Part shown: positions 50,324-58,846 of the stretch, piece after piece | Layout: each line of letters begins with the position of its first letter | Position numbering within the stretch: the stretch's first letter is position 1 | NCBI RefSeq assembly: GCF_002210435.1 | Contig: NZ_MZMV01000024.1 | Coordinates: 40,185-104,184, forward strand | Direction of reading: 5' to 3' | DNA from: Micromonospora wenchangensis | Lineage (GTDB): Bacteria; Actinomycetota; Actinomycetes; Mycobacteriales; Micromonosporaceae | Length of the DNA: 64,000 nt | Position numbers and translations under genes: made by a program | The notes under the pieces: model-generated | Told to the model about the DNA's origin: nothing | Database searches by the model: none | What the model saw: the letters and a program-made list of their open reading frames with translations, nothing else

Positions 50324-53300
50324 TCAGCTCCGGTCGGGCGTCGCCCGGGCGGCCAGCCGGACCAGACCGGGCATCCCGTTGCGGTCGGCGAAGTCACGTA
50401 CCCGGTCGAGGGTGGCCGCCGCCTGCGCGGGGTCGGCCACGGTCAGGGCCGGCACCGACAGCGCCGTGGTCAGCACGTGGTCGGTGGTGTCGGGCATCCG
50501 GGCATAGCGCTCCGCCGCCGCCGCGAACAGCCGGGCGGCCCGTGGGGCGTCCCCGTCGCCGAGGGCCAGGGTGGCGTCGGCGGCCTGCCCGGCCGCCTCC
50601 ACCCAGGGGGTCGTCCGGGGCGACCGGGCAAGCATGTCGTGCACCAGCCGGGCGGCGTCCGGGCCGAGCACCGCGGCGACGTGCCCCACCGCCGGCACCC
50701 ACTCGGCGAACGGGATCATCCGGGTCCGGCTCCAGTCCTCGTCCAGCTCCACCAGCAGCCGCATCGCCTCCTCCCGGCGGCCCCGCACCGCCCGGCAGAG
50801 CGCCGCGTGCGCCAGCGTCGACTGCAACACCCGGTGGAAACCACTGCGCCGCGCGGCGACCAGCGCGTGGGCCACCAGATCGTGCTCCACCACCCCGCCG
50901 GCGGCATCCGCTCCGCCGGTCGCGCCCGCGCCGGCCACTCCTTTCCCCGCGCCGGCCGTGCCCGCGTCGGCCGCCCCTGGGTCCGTCCCGCCCGGGTCCG
51001 ACCCGTCCGGCGTCGTCGCGCCCGGGTCCGGTCCGTCCGGTGCCGTCGCGCCCGGCGTCGTCGCGCCCGGGTCCGACCCGTCCGGCGGCGGGGCGGCGTC
51101 GGCCCGCAGGGCCCGCATCCAGCCGGAGACCGCCACGATGTGCAGGTCCCACTCGGCGGTCGGCAGCCGGGTCGACTCGGTGCCCAGCTCCAGCGCCGCC
51201 ACCCAGTCCCCGGCGTAGTACGCCCGCGCCCACTTGTCGGCGAAGCTGGTCGCCAGGCTGTGCCCGCCACCCGGGTCCAGCGAACGCCCCTCGTCGACCA
51301 GCCGGGCCGACCGGGCCAGGTCACCCTCCTCCTGCGCCGCCCAGGCGAGGTTGTGCACCGCCCGGCGTCGGCTGACCAGCCGGTCCACCCGGCACTGCTC
51401 GGCCACCTCGGCCAGTTCCGCGTACGCGTGCTCCTCGCCGGCCATGTAGCGGGCCACCGCCAGGGTGATCCGGGCGTTGGCCCGCACCTCGGGCAGCCGC
51501 AGCCGCTCGGCCAGCTCGGCTGCCGCGGAGGCCGCCACGCAGGCCGGATCGGTCTCGGCGTTGAGCATCCGGACCCGGGCCAGTTCCAGCAGCGCCTCCG
51601 CCTTCTCCTCGGACTCCGGCAGCTCGGCGTAGATCGCGTTGGCCCGGTGCAGGCAGCGCAGCGTCTCGGACCGGTCGGCCCGGCTCCAGGCGGCGGTGGC
51701 GAGCAGCGTCCAGGCGCGGGCCGCGCCGGACCGGTCCCCGACGGCGGCCAGCCGTTCGGTGAGCCCGGTCAACGCCTCCGTCCCCCCGTCGACCAGGAAC
51801 GCGTCGCCGTCCCGGAACAGGGCCAGCTGGGCGGCGAACAGCTCCAGCCCCGGGTCGGGCGCCCCGCCGACCTGCAACGCCCGGCCCACCAGCGTGGCCG
51901 CGTTGTCCAGCGCGTGCAGCTCGTACGCCCGGCGGGCGGCCCGGTGCAGCGCGGTGCGGGCCGCCACCGCGTACGGCATGGGGTCGAGGCCGACCGTCCG
52001 GGCGATCTCGTGGGCGGTCCAGCGGTGGTTGGCCAGCACCTCCGCCAGGTCCTGCTGCCCGGCCTGGGTGAGCTGGGCCAGCCAGTCGGCGGTGCGCTGG
52101 TGGCGCGACACCCGTTCGGCCCGGGGCAGCCGCTGGTAGCACACGTCGCGGACCAGGATGTGCCGGAAGCGGTACTCCGGCTGACCGGCCATGGTGGAGG
52201 TGGGCAGCTCGAAGACCATGTCCCGGCGCTGCAACCGGTCCAGCGCCCGCTCCACCCACTCGACCGTCCGGCCGAGGGCGGCCGCCACGGGCGCCGGCCA
52301 GAACTGGACCCCGACCACGGCGGCGGCCTGGAGCACCGCCCGGTCGGCCGGGTCGAGCAGGTCGAGCCGGTTGGCGATGACCGCCTGGACGGTACGCGGC
52401 ATGTCGGTGGTGCCGGCCGGATCGAAGGCGGCGCTCGGCTCCAGCAGCCCGCCGTCCATCAGCATCCGGGCGTACTCCTGGGCGTAGAGCGGGTTGCCGT
52501 CGGCGAACTCGATCAGCGGTGCCCGCGAGGCCGCCGGCAGGGTGGCCTGGCCGAGCAGCAGGGAGTAGAGGGTGTCGATGTCGGTGTCGTGCATCGGCGG
52601 CACCGAGATGGACATCGCGCCGCTGATCGTGCCCGTCCAGGCCGGCTGCCGCTCCCGCAGCTCGGGCCGCGCGGTCGCCACCACCAGCAGCGGTACGCCC
52701 CGGGCGGCCGCCCCGAGCTGCTCGACGAAGGTGAGCATCGCCTGGTCGGCCCAGTGCATGTCCTCGAAGACCAGCACCGTCGGTCCCCGCCCGGCGAGGG
52801 TGAGCAGGAACCGCCGCCAGGCCGCCTCGGTCTCACCCGGATTGAGTCGTTCCCCGGTCATCCCGAGCAGCGGGCCGAGCGCGCCGGCCAACCGCATGGC
52901 GTGCGGGTCGTCGAGCTGGCGCAGCCGGTCACGGAGCCGGTCGCGCAGCGGTTCCGGGTCGTCGGTGTCCGGCGCGCCCAGCCACCCCTTGACGATGTCC
53001 GCCAGGGCGGCGTAGGTGACGTTCTCGCCGAACGGCGGGCACTGCCCGACCAGCCAGGTGACCCGGTGGCCGGGCAGGTTGGCGGCGTGCCGGGACAGCT
53101 CGCGCAGCAGCCGGCTCTTGCCCACCCCGGCCGGTCCGAAGACGGTGACGAGCTGGGAGGTGCGTTCGGTGACCGTGCGGTGCAGGGCGCTGACCAGCAG
53201 GCCGCGTTCGTGTTCCCGGTCCACCATCGGGGTCAGCTCGGCGGCCTGCGGGTCGGTCCGGGGCCGGGCCCGCACGGCGAGCCAGATCCGGCTCACCGTG

Positions 53301-53989
53301 GAACGTCCCCGCAGGGTGACCGGCGGCCGGTCGACGTAGTCCAACTCGTGTCGGGTGGCCGACCAGGTGCTCTCGTCGACGACCACCCCGCCGGTGGGGG
53401 CCAGCGCCTGCAACCGGGAGGCGGTGTTCACCACGTCGCCGGTGACGAACGCCTGACCGCCGTCGCGGGTGGCGGAGAGGTCGACCAGCGCCTCACCGGT
53501 GGCCACGCCGACCCGGAAACCCAGCGGCGGGTGCGGGCCGGCGGCCTGCCGGGCCAGGTTCCGTTGCAGCTCCAGACCGGCCCGTACGCAGCGCAGCGCA
53601 TCGTTGTCGGTGGCGACCGGGGCGCCGAACAGCGCCATCACCGCGTCGCCGATGTACTTCTCGACCACCCCGCCGTACTGGTGGACCAGCTTGCGGACGG
53701 TGGCGAAGTACGCCTGCTGGAGGCTGCGCGCCTGCTCCGGGTCGGCCCGTTCGGCGTACGTGGTGAAGTCGACGATGTCGATGAACAGCACGCTGACCTG
53801 GCGGCGGTCCTCCTGCACGGTGACCGCGTGGTCACGCAGCGGCTGCCCGCAGCTCGTGCAGAAGTTGGCCTCGGGACTGTTGCCGTGCCCGCAGGAGGCA
53901 CAGGTGAGCGTCAGCGCCTGTCCGCAGCCGCCGCAGAAGCGGTCGTCCGGTGCCGCCGCCCGTGAGCAGTGTCCACACTTGAGGTCGAT
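50324..53989 (-). CDS. Giant adenylate cyclase-domain / AAA-type ATPase regulator with double zinc ribbon
   Basis: About 1221 residues. Double zinc ribbon (residues 5-48: CxxC pairs LKCGHC, FCGGC, TCASC, FCTSC). Class III cyclase domain (65-240) with both metal Asp positions, LFIDIVDFT and IGDAVMALFG. ATPase with GPAGVGKSRLL at 285-295 and VFEDMHWADQ. TPR-like helical C-terminus (from about 700) interrupted near 965-1005 by PDGSDPGATT-like repeats. The ribbons are in frame, yet no ATG, GTG or TTG precedes them. An ATC at 53989 has GGAG 6 bases upstream. GTG 53818 would drop the ribbons. Confidence 0.8.
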   Translation of the reverse strand: MDLKCGHCSRAAAPDDRFCGGCGQALTLTCASCGHGNSPEANFCTSCGQPLRDHAVTVQEDRRQVSVLFIDIVDFTTYAERADPEQARSLQQAYFATVRKLVHQYGGVVEKYIGDAVMALFGAPVATDNDALRCVRAGLELQRNLARQAAGPHPPLGFRVGVATGEALVDLSATRDGGQAFVTGDVVNTASRLQALAPTGGVVVDESTWSATRHELDYVDRPPVTLRGRSTVSRIWLAVRARPRTDPQAAELTPMVDREHERGLLVSALHRTVTERTSQLVTVFGPAGVGKSRLLRELSRHAANLPGHRVTWLVGQCPPFGENVTYAALADIVKGWLGAPDTDDPEPLRDRLRDRLRQLDDPHAMRLAGALGPLLGMTGERLNPGETEAAWRRFLLTLAGRGPTVLVFEDMHWADQAMLTFVEQLGAAARGVPLLVVATARPELRERQPAWTGTISGAMSISVPPMHDTDIDTLYSLLLGQATLPAASRAPLIEFADGNPLYAQEYARMLMDGGLLEPSAAFDPAGTTDMPRTVQAVIANRLDLLDPADRAVLQAAAVVGVQFWPAPVAAALGRTVEWVERALDRLQRRDMVFELPTSTMAGQPEYRFRHILVRDVCYQRLPRAERVSRHQRTADWLAQLTQAGQQDLAEVLANHRWTAHEIARTVGLDPMPYAVAARTALHRAARRAYELHALDNAATLVGRALQVGGAPDPGLELFAAQLALFRDGDAFLVDGGTEALTGLTERLAAVGDRSGAARAWTLLATAAWSRADRSETLRCLHRANAIYAELPESEEKAEALLELARVRMLNAETDPACVAASAAAELAERLRLPEVRANARITLAVARYMAGEEHAYAELAEVAEQCRVDRLVSRRRAVHNLAWAAQEEGDLARSARLVDEGRSLDPGGGHSLATSFADKWARAYYAGDWVAALELGTESTRLPTAEWDLHIVAVSGWMRALRADAAPPPDGSDPGATTPGATAPDGPDPGATTPDGSDPGGTDPGAADAGTAGAGKGVAGAGATGGADAAGGVVEHDLVAHALVAARRSGFHRVLQSTLAHAALCRAVRGRREEAMRLLVELDEDWSRTRMIPFAEWVPAVGHVAAVLGPDAARLVHDMLARSPRTTPWVEAAGQAADATLALGDGDAPRAARLFAAAAERYARMPDTTDHVLTTALSVPALTVADPAQAAATLDRVRDFADRNGMPGLVRLAARATPDRS
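51009..51084. repeat. Degenerate tandem repeats inside the giant regulator gene
   Basis: Blocks of CGTCGTCGCGCCCGGGTCCG recur three times with small variations, coding a Gly/Asp/Pro/Thr-rich linker (residues about 965-1005). Replication slippage could vary its length. Confidence 0.65.
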
Positions 53990-54091
53990 GACGAACTCCG
54001 TACGTGAGGAGATCCCATTATCCCGCCGCGGAGGGCCAGTCGGGTACCCGACGTGCGGGCGGACCCTGCGGCTGGTCGGCCGCCACTAGTG

Positions 54092-54105
54092 TTCCTCACG
54101 AGGAA
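54092..54105. promoter_or_regulatory. Near-palindrome TTCCTC-AC-GAGGAA
   Basis: Six-base inverted arms around a 2-base centre, 22 bases before the GTG of the small gene at 54128 and in the region shared with the divergent giant regulator. Candidate operator; no consensus is known to me. Confidence 0.4.
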
Positions 54106-54127
54106 AACTCACTGTCAGGAGAGTGCC

Positions 54128-54394
54128 GTGCAGGTGCGATTGTCCGCCTACTGGACCGATCCGGACGGTACCGTCCGGTCCCCCGGGGAGACGGTCGACG
54201 TCGACGCGGTCACTCTCGCCAGAATGGAGGAGCAGGGCATGGTGGAGAATCCCGACAGCAAGACGACCTCGGACACCGGCACGACCACGACCACGACGTC
54301 GAAGCCACAGAAGATCGGACCGGGGCCGGGTACACCGCCGGACCAGATCGGACCGGGGCCGGGCGCCCCGCCGGCCGACGACAGCGGCAAGTGA
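54128..54394 (+). CDS. Small protein with tandem IGPGPG repeats
   Basis: An 88-residue protein: a compact N-terminal part (VRLSAYWTDPDGTVRSPGET, VDAVTLARMEEQGMV), then a Thr-run linker and two near-identical units, KIGPGPGTPPDQ and IGPGPGAPPADD. GTG 54128 has GGAG 6 bases upstream. No signal peptide. It is divergent from the giant cyclase-ATPase regulator across 138 bases and a near-palindrome, so co-regulation is plausible. I do not recognise a family. The proline-glycine tail may be a docking or secretion element. Confidence 0.65.
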   Translation: MQVRLSAYWTDPDGTVRSPGETVDVDAVTLARMEEQGMVENPDSKTTSDTGTTTTTTSKPQKIGPGPGTPPDQIGPGPGAPPADDSGK

Positions 54395-54398
54395 ACGA

Positions 54399-54438
54399 CC
54401 GGCGCGGCCGGCGGACCCCGGTCCGCCGGCCGCGCCGG
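54399..54438. terminator. Strong hairpin after the small IGPGPG gene
   Basis: Perfect 18-bp stem (54399-54416 with 54421-54438) and a 4-base loop, between this gene and the convergent Crp-type gene. Confidence 0.85.
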
Positions 54439-54490
54439 TGTGGTGTTCCCGGTTACCCGCCGGGGCGTCGCCGCCCGGGAAGAACCCTGG

Positions 54491-55183
54491 TCAGCGGTCG
54501 CTCATGCCGGCGCGTCGGCGCAGCGCCGCCACGTCGGTGACCACGATCCGACGACCTTCGGTACGCAGCCAACCGCGACTGGCGAAGGAGCCGATCGCCT
54601 GGTTGACGCTCTGCCGGGAACCACCTGCCATCTCGGCGAGCTGGCTCTGGTTCAGCTCGATGGTGATCATCGGGGCCTGGCTCTCACCGGCCAGCCGGAC
54701 CAGCGTCTTGGCCACCCGACCGGGCAGGTCGAGGAAGACGTGGTCGGCGTTCTGCTCGGTGAGCCGCCGGATCAGGCCGCCCAGCGAGCGCATCACCGCG
54801 TCCAGGATGCGCGGGTTGGAGTGCACCAGCTCCATGAAGGCCGGGCGGGACAGGGCGAGCGCCGCGCAGTCCTCGATCGCCTCGGCCGACGCGGAACGGG
54901 TGGAGGCGTCCAGCAGGGACACCTCGCCCAGCACGTCCGGTGGTCGGATGACCGACAGCACCGCGCGTTCCCCGGTCGGCGCGGTGCGGAACACCGCCAC
55001 CGCCCCCCGGCGGAGCACGATCAGCGACTCGCCGGGATCGTTCTCGACGAAAAGCAACTGACCTTTGCGATAGGTGCGCGGCACGGCCGCGGCGATCACC
55101 CGCTGGCGCACCTCCGGCTCCAGCCCGGCGAACATCTCCACCCCCGTGAGGGCGTCACCCGGCTCCGGCAGGCGCATGTCCAC
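54491..55183 (-). CDS. Crp/Fnr family transcription regulator
   Basis: A 230-residue regulator with a cyclic-nucleotide-binding domain (residues 12-125: KGQLLFVENDPGESLIVL, FGEVSLL-type DVLGEVSLLDASTRSASAEA) and a winged HTH near 165-215 (ELNQSQLAEMAGGSRQSVNQ). No Fnr-type cysteine cluster. The phosphate-binding segment contains GEVSLLDASTRSASAE, close to the GE-L-x-R-S-A pattern, so cAMP is a plausible ligand. GTG 55183 has GGGAGGGG 7 bases upstream, better than ATG 55177. The cyclase-domain gene nearby is an obvious candidate source of cAMP. Confidence 0.88.
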   Translation of the reverse strand: MDMRLPEPGDALTGVEMFAGLEPEVRQRVIAAAVPRTYRKGQLLFVENDPGESLIVLRRGAVAVFRTAPTGERAVLSVIRPPDVLGEVSLLDASTRSASAEAIEDCAALALSRPAFMELVHSNPRILDAVMRSLGGLIRRLTEQNADHVFLDLPGRVAKTLVRLAGESQAPMITIELNQSQLAEMAGGSRQSVNQAIGSFASRGWLRTEGRRIVVTDVAALRRRAGMSDR

Positions 55184-55465
55184 GGCCCCACCCCTCCCCG
55201 GTCACGGACCACAATTTTCGCTCACCGGGTGAACCCTGACGGCCCCGCAAGAGGTGAACTCACACCGCTTCGGCGTCCGGTAGCGGTACACATCAGATCA
55301 TGACGGCCCGGTCGCTTGCTGTACACCCCTCTAGACCTTTCCGTGACCCTGCGCAAGCTGCGGCGGACCACCGGGTCGGGGGTCGGCGGGGTGCCGTGCG
55401 TGTGGTGCCGTCGGTGCCCGCCCCGCCCGTCGACGGTCACCGGCGGTGAGCGAGGATGGGCGGCG

Positions 55466-55969
55466 ATGGTCTACCGCTATTTCTACGACTGCGAGTTCAT
55501 CGAGGACGGCCGGCTGGTCGACCTCGTGTCGATAGGTGTCGTCGACGAGTACGGCCGCGAGTTCTACGCGGTCTCCACCGAGTTCGACGACTCCCGCGCC
55601 GTGCCCTGGGTCCGCCGCAACGTGCTGGACAAGCTCCCCTCGCCGGCCGACCGGGCCTGGCGTTCCCGGGCCCGGATCCGTGACGACCTGCACGAGTTCC
55701 TGCTGGAGCCGATCCGGGACCGGCCGGGCGAGCAGTTGGAGCTGTGGGCCTGGTACGCCGCGTACGACCACGTGGTGCTGGCCCAGCTCTGGGGGGCGAT
55801 GCCGGCGCTGCCCCGGGAGATCCCCCGGTTCACCAAGGAGCTACGGCAGCTCTGGGACGACCTCGGCCGGCCCCGGCTGCCCGAGGCGGCGGCCGACCGG
55901 CACGACGCGCTGGTCGACGCCCGGCACAACCTGGCCCGCTGGCAGGCGATGACGGCCCGTCCGGGGTGA
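55466..55969 (+). CDS. Polyadenylate-specific 3-prime exoribonuclease AS (RNase AS)
   Basis: A 167-residue DEDDh-type ribonuclease matching M. tuberculosis RNase AS (Rv2179c): RYFYDCEFIEDGRLVDLVSI carries the first acidic pair, WAWYAAYDHVVLAQLWG the second region, and RHDALVDARHNL the His and last Asp. It degrades adenylate-rich RNA tails. ATG 55466 has GAGG about 10 bases upstream. It is the end member of the mycobacterium-like synteny block. Not in an obvious operon. Confidence 0.92.
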   Translation: MVYRYFYDCEFIEDGRLVDLVSIGVVDEYGREFYAVSTEFDDSRAVPWVRRNVLDKLPSPADRAWRSRARIRDDLHEFLLEPIRDRPGEQLELWAWYAAYDHVVLAQLWGAMPALPREIPRFTKELRQLWDDLGRPRLPEAAADRHDALVDARHNLARWQAMTARPG

Positions 55970-56126
55970 CCCCGGCGGCGGTGGCCTGTCCGGGCCTGAT
56001 CCCGGCGGCGGCGGTCCGGTGCCGGTGGGTCCGGCCGTCGGTGCTGACAGCCCGTGACGATCGGCAGGTTTGACCGGTGCCGTCCGGGGCACCGGATCCG
56101 GGCGAGCCGATCCGAGGGAGTGCGCC

Positions 56127-56630
56127 ATGGCCGACGACGCGACCACCATCACCGACGCCCGGCGGCGGGTGACCGAGCTGATCCGGGACGCCCGGATCTG
56201 CATGTTGACCACCATCGGGGTCGACGGCCGGATGCTCAGCCGGCCGATGGGGCTGCAGGCGGCCGAGTTCGACGGGGACCTGTGGTTCTTCGCCTACGCC
56301 GACTCGGCCAAGATGCGTCAGGTCCGGGTCAACCCCGAGGTCAACGTCGCCTTCTCCGACCAGCGCCACCACGCCTGGGTGTCGATCTCCGGCACCGCCC
56401 AGGAGGCGTACGACCGGGCGCGGGCCGAGCAGCTGTGGAACCCGGTGCTCAAGGCGTGGTTCCCGGACGGGCTGGACACTCCCGGGCTGACCCTGCTCAA
56501 GGTGCACGCCAGCTCGGCGGAGTACTGGGACTCCCCGGGCGGCACGGTGGTCAACCTGCTCGGGTTCGCCAAGGCGGCGGTGACCGGCACGCCGCCGAAG
56601 CTGGGGGAGAACCACGAGGTCGCCTACTGA
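56127..56630 (+). CDS. Pyridoxamine 5-phosphate oxidase-like (general stress protein 26 type)
   Basis: A 167-residue split-barrel flavin-binding protein: RICMLTTIGVDGRMLSRPMG, DLWFFAYADSAKMRQVRVNP, VSISGTAQEAYDR and a C-terminal part with HASSAEYWDSPGG. This is the Pyridox_ox_3 / GSP26 family, typically FMN- or F420-binding, with roles in stress. GAGGGAG lies 6 bases before ATG 56127. Its exact cofactor cannot be called, though F420 is common in actinobacteria. Confidence 0.85.
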   Translation: MADDATTITDARRRVTELIRDARICMLTTIGVDGRMLSRPMGLQAAEFDGDLWFFAYADSAKMRQVRVNPEVNVAFSDQRHHAWVSISGTAQEAYDRARAEQLWNPVLKAWFPDGLDTPGLTLLKVHASSAEYWDSPGGTVVNLLGFAKAAVTGTPPKLGENHEVAY

Positions 56631-56695
56631 CCGGTAGCCGCCCGGGTGGGCGGGACCGGCCGGGGCGCGGTGTCGGCGTACACCTGAGCCGACTA

Positions 56696-56707
56696 CAGTG
56701 CGCACTG
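56696..56707. promoter_or_regulatory. 12-bp perfect palindrome CAGTGCGCACTG upstream of pfkA
   Basis: Located 101 bases before the pfkA ATG in the gap after the PPOX-type gene. Candidate operator for the glycolytic gene; no consensus is recognised. Confidence 0.35.
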
Positions 56708-56808
56708 ACGGCCCGCCCCGGGCCGGCAACGACGCCGATGGTCTGAGCGGACACATATCCTGGGGCTTATCCGGGCTTCACCTGACGTTCCAGGAGGATG
56801 AGCAGATC

Positions 56809-57837
56809 ATGCGTATCGGCGTGCTCACCGGCGGCGGCGACTGCCCAGGTCTCAACGCGGTCATTCGGGCGGTGGTCCGTAAGGGCGTCGCTACTTACGG
56901 TCACGAGTTCGTGGGTTTCCGGGACGGCTGGAAGGGCCCGCTGGAGGGCCTGTCCAAGCCGCTCGGCATCCCCGAGGTGCGGGGCATCCTGCCGCGCGGC
57001 GGCACCATCCTCGGTTCGTCCCGCACCAACCCGTTCAAGATCGAGAACGGCGTGGAGCGGATCAAGGAGAACCTCGCCGCGCAGGGCGTGGACGCGCTGA
57101 TCGCGATCGGCGGCGAGGACACCCTGGGTGTCGCCACCAAGCTGCACGAGCTGGGCGTCAACGTGGTCGGCGTGCCGAAGACGATCGACAACGACCTGGG
57201 CGCCACCGACTACACCTTCGGGTTCGACACCGCCGTCAACATCGCCATGGAGGCGATCGACCGGCTGCACACCACCGCGGAAAGCCACCACCGCACCCTC
57301 GTCGTCGAGGTCATGGGCCGGCACGCCGGCTGGATCGCCCTGCACGCCGGCCTCGCCGGTGGCGCCAACGTGATCCTGCTGCCCGAGCGCAAGTTCGACG
57401 TCGACCAGGTCGCCGGCTACGTCGAGAAGCGCTTCCAGCACCAGTACGCCCCGATCGTCGTGGTCGCCGAGGGCGCCCAGCCGCTCGACGGCCAGATGGT
57501 CCTGCACAACCAGGAGCTGGACGCCTTCGGGCACGTCCGGCTCGGCGGCATCGGCCAGTGGCTGGCCGAGCAGCTGGAGGCCAAGACCGGCAAGGAGGCC
57601 CGCACCGTCGTGCTCGGGCACATCCAGCGCGGTGGCACCCCGACCGCGTTCGACCGGGTGCTCGCCACCCGGCTCGGCCTGCAGGCCATCGACGCCGCCC
57701 ACGAGGGCGACTGGGGCAAGATGGTCGCGATGCAGAGCACGGACATCGTCCGGGTGCCGCTGGCCGAGGCCACCCGTGAGCTGAAGACCGTCCCGATCGA
57801 GCGCTACGACGAGGCCGAGGTCTTCTTCGGCAGCTGA
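56809..57837 (+). CDS. pfkA: 6-phosphofructokinase, possibly pyrophosphate-dependent
   Basis: A 342-residue PfkA-family enzyme: MRIGVLTGGGDCPGLNAVIR at the start, IGGEDTLGVA near residue 105, VPKTIDNDLGATD near 125, EVMGRHAGWIA and LGHIQRGGTPTAFDRVLATR. It phosphorylates fructose-6-phosphate. At the E. coli positions 104 and 124 it has Asp and Lys instead of Gly and Gly, the pair usually taken to indicate pyrophosphate as donor, though some actinomycete enzymes with similar sequences use ATP. ATG 56809 has GGAGG 11 bases upstream. Confidence 0.9.
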   Translation: MRIGVLTGGGDCPGLNAVIRAVVRKGVATYGHEFVGFRDGWKGPLEGLSKPLGIPEVRGILPRGGTILGSSRTNPFKIENGVERIKENLAAQGVDALIAIGGEDTLGVATKLHELGVNVVGVPKTIDNDLGATDYTFGFDTAVNIAMEAIDRLHTTAESHHRTLVVEVMGRHAGWIALHAGLAGGANVILLPERKFDVDQVAGYVEKRFQHQYAPIVVVAEGAQPLDGQMVLHNQELDAFGHVRLGGIGQWLAEQLEAKTGKEARTVVLGHIQRGGTPTAFDRVLATRLGLQAIDAAHEGDWGKMVAMQSTDIVRVPLAEATRELKTVPIERYDEAEVFFGS

Positions 57838-57847
57838 TCGCAGCCCA

Positions 57848-57881
57848 CCCCTTCCCCTCCGCCCTGCCGGAGGGGAAGGGG
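57848..57881 (+). terminator. Hairpin after pfkA
   Basis: A 14-bp perfect stem (57848-57861 with 57868-57881) and a 6-base loop, 10 bases after the stop. Confidence 0.8.
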
Positions 57882-57914
57882 CACGGGACCGGACGAACGG
57901 GACGGAAGGGTGAC

Positions 57915-58733
57915 ATGGGGTCGGCGAGGCACACCGTCGCGGTGATCGGGGCGGGAAAGATCGGCGAGCTGGTGCTCTCCGGGCTGTTGCGGTCCGGCTG
58001 GCCGGCACAGCGGCTGCTGGCGACCGCCCGCCGACCCGTCCGGGCCGAGGAACTCGCCACCCGGTACGGCGTACGGGTGGTCGACAACCTGACCGCCGTC
58101 GACGAGGCGGCCGTGCTGGCGATCGCGGTGAAACCCCAGGACGCCGGCGTCCTGCTGGACGAGATCGGCCCCAAGGTGCCGGCCGACAAGCTGGTCGTCT
58201 CGCTCTGCGCCGGGCTGCCCACCAGCTTCTTCAGCCGCCGGCTGCCCGAGGGCACCCCGGTGGTGCGGGTGATGACCAACACCCCGGCCCTGGTCGACCA
58301 GGCGATGAGCGCCATCTCGGCCGGCGCGCACGCCACCGGCGAACACCTGGCCCTGGCCGAGGAGATGTTCGCCCCGCTCGGGGCGACCCTGCGGGTGCCC
58401 GAGTCGCAGCAGGACGCGGTCACCGCGCTCTCCGGCTCCGGCCCGGCCTACTTCTACCTGCTGGTCGAGGCCATGATCGACGCCGGCATCCTGCTCGGCC
58501 TGCCCCGGCAGGTGGCGCACGAGCTGATCGTGCAGACCGCGATCGGTTCGGCCGTGATGCTGCGCGACTCCGGCGAACACCCGGTCAAGCTCCGCGAGGC
58601 CGTCACCTCCCCGGCCGGCACCACCATCTCCGCCGTCCGCGAGCTGGAGAAGCACGGGGTACGCGCGGCGCTGCTGGCGGCGCTGGAAGCCGCCCGCGAC
58701 CGCGCCCGCGAACTCGCCGCCCAGGCCGACTGA
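57915..58733 (+). CDS. proC: Pyrroline-5-carboxylate reductase
   Basis: A 272-residue ProC: dinucleotide-binding VAVIGAGKIGELVLSGL, MTNTPALVDQAMSAI, DAVTALSGSGPAYFYLL and VTSPAGTTISAVRELEKHG are all conserved. It reduces P5C to proline with NAD(P)H. ATG 57915 has GGAAGGG 4 bases upstream. It follows pfkA at 77 bases across a terminator, so it probably has its own promoter. A fragment of GCGCAGCGAGCGG just after the stop resembles the start of the coupling leaders. Confidence 0.93.
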   Translation: MGSARHTVAVIGAGKIGELVLSGLLRSGWPAQRLLATARRPVRAEELATRYGVRVVDNLTAVDEAAVLAIAVKPQDAGVLLDEIGPKVPADKLVVSLCAGLPTSFFSRRLPEGTPVVRVMTNTPALVDQAMSAISAGAHATGEHLALAEEMFAPLGATLRVPESQQDAVTALSGSGPAYFYLLVEAMIDAGILLGLPRQVAHELIVQTAIGSAVMLRDSGEHPVKLREAVTSPAGTTISAVRELEKHGVRAALLAALEAARDRARELAAQAD

Positions 58734-58794
58734 GGTCGCGCAGCGAGCGGTTTGCGGCATCTTGTCCGGAGACCGGGGCGGTCGACCTGGCGGC

Positions 58795-58830
58795 CCCGCC
58801 CGGTGCCCGCCCGCACTGGCACCGGGCGGG
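58795..58830. terminator. Hairpin between convergent proC and isochorismatase genes
   Basis: A 13-bp stem (58795-58807 with 58818-58830), 10-base loop. Confidence 0.7.
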
Positions 58831-58846
58831 CGCGTCTTCCGACCCG

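Noticed and set aside
53818..53820. GTG 53818 as start of the giant regulator
   Set aside because: It would cut off an in-frame double zinc ribbon of eight cysteines with correct spacing.
55235..55270. Crp-like site GTGAAC...TCACAC upstream of the Crp-type gene
   Set aside because: Spacing between the half-sites does not match the TGTGA-N6-TCACA consensus.
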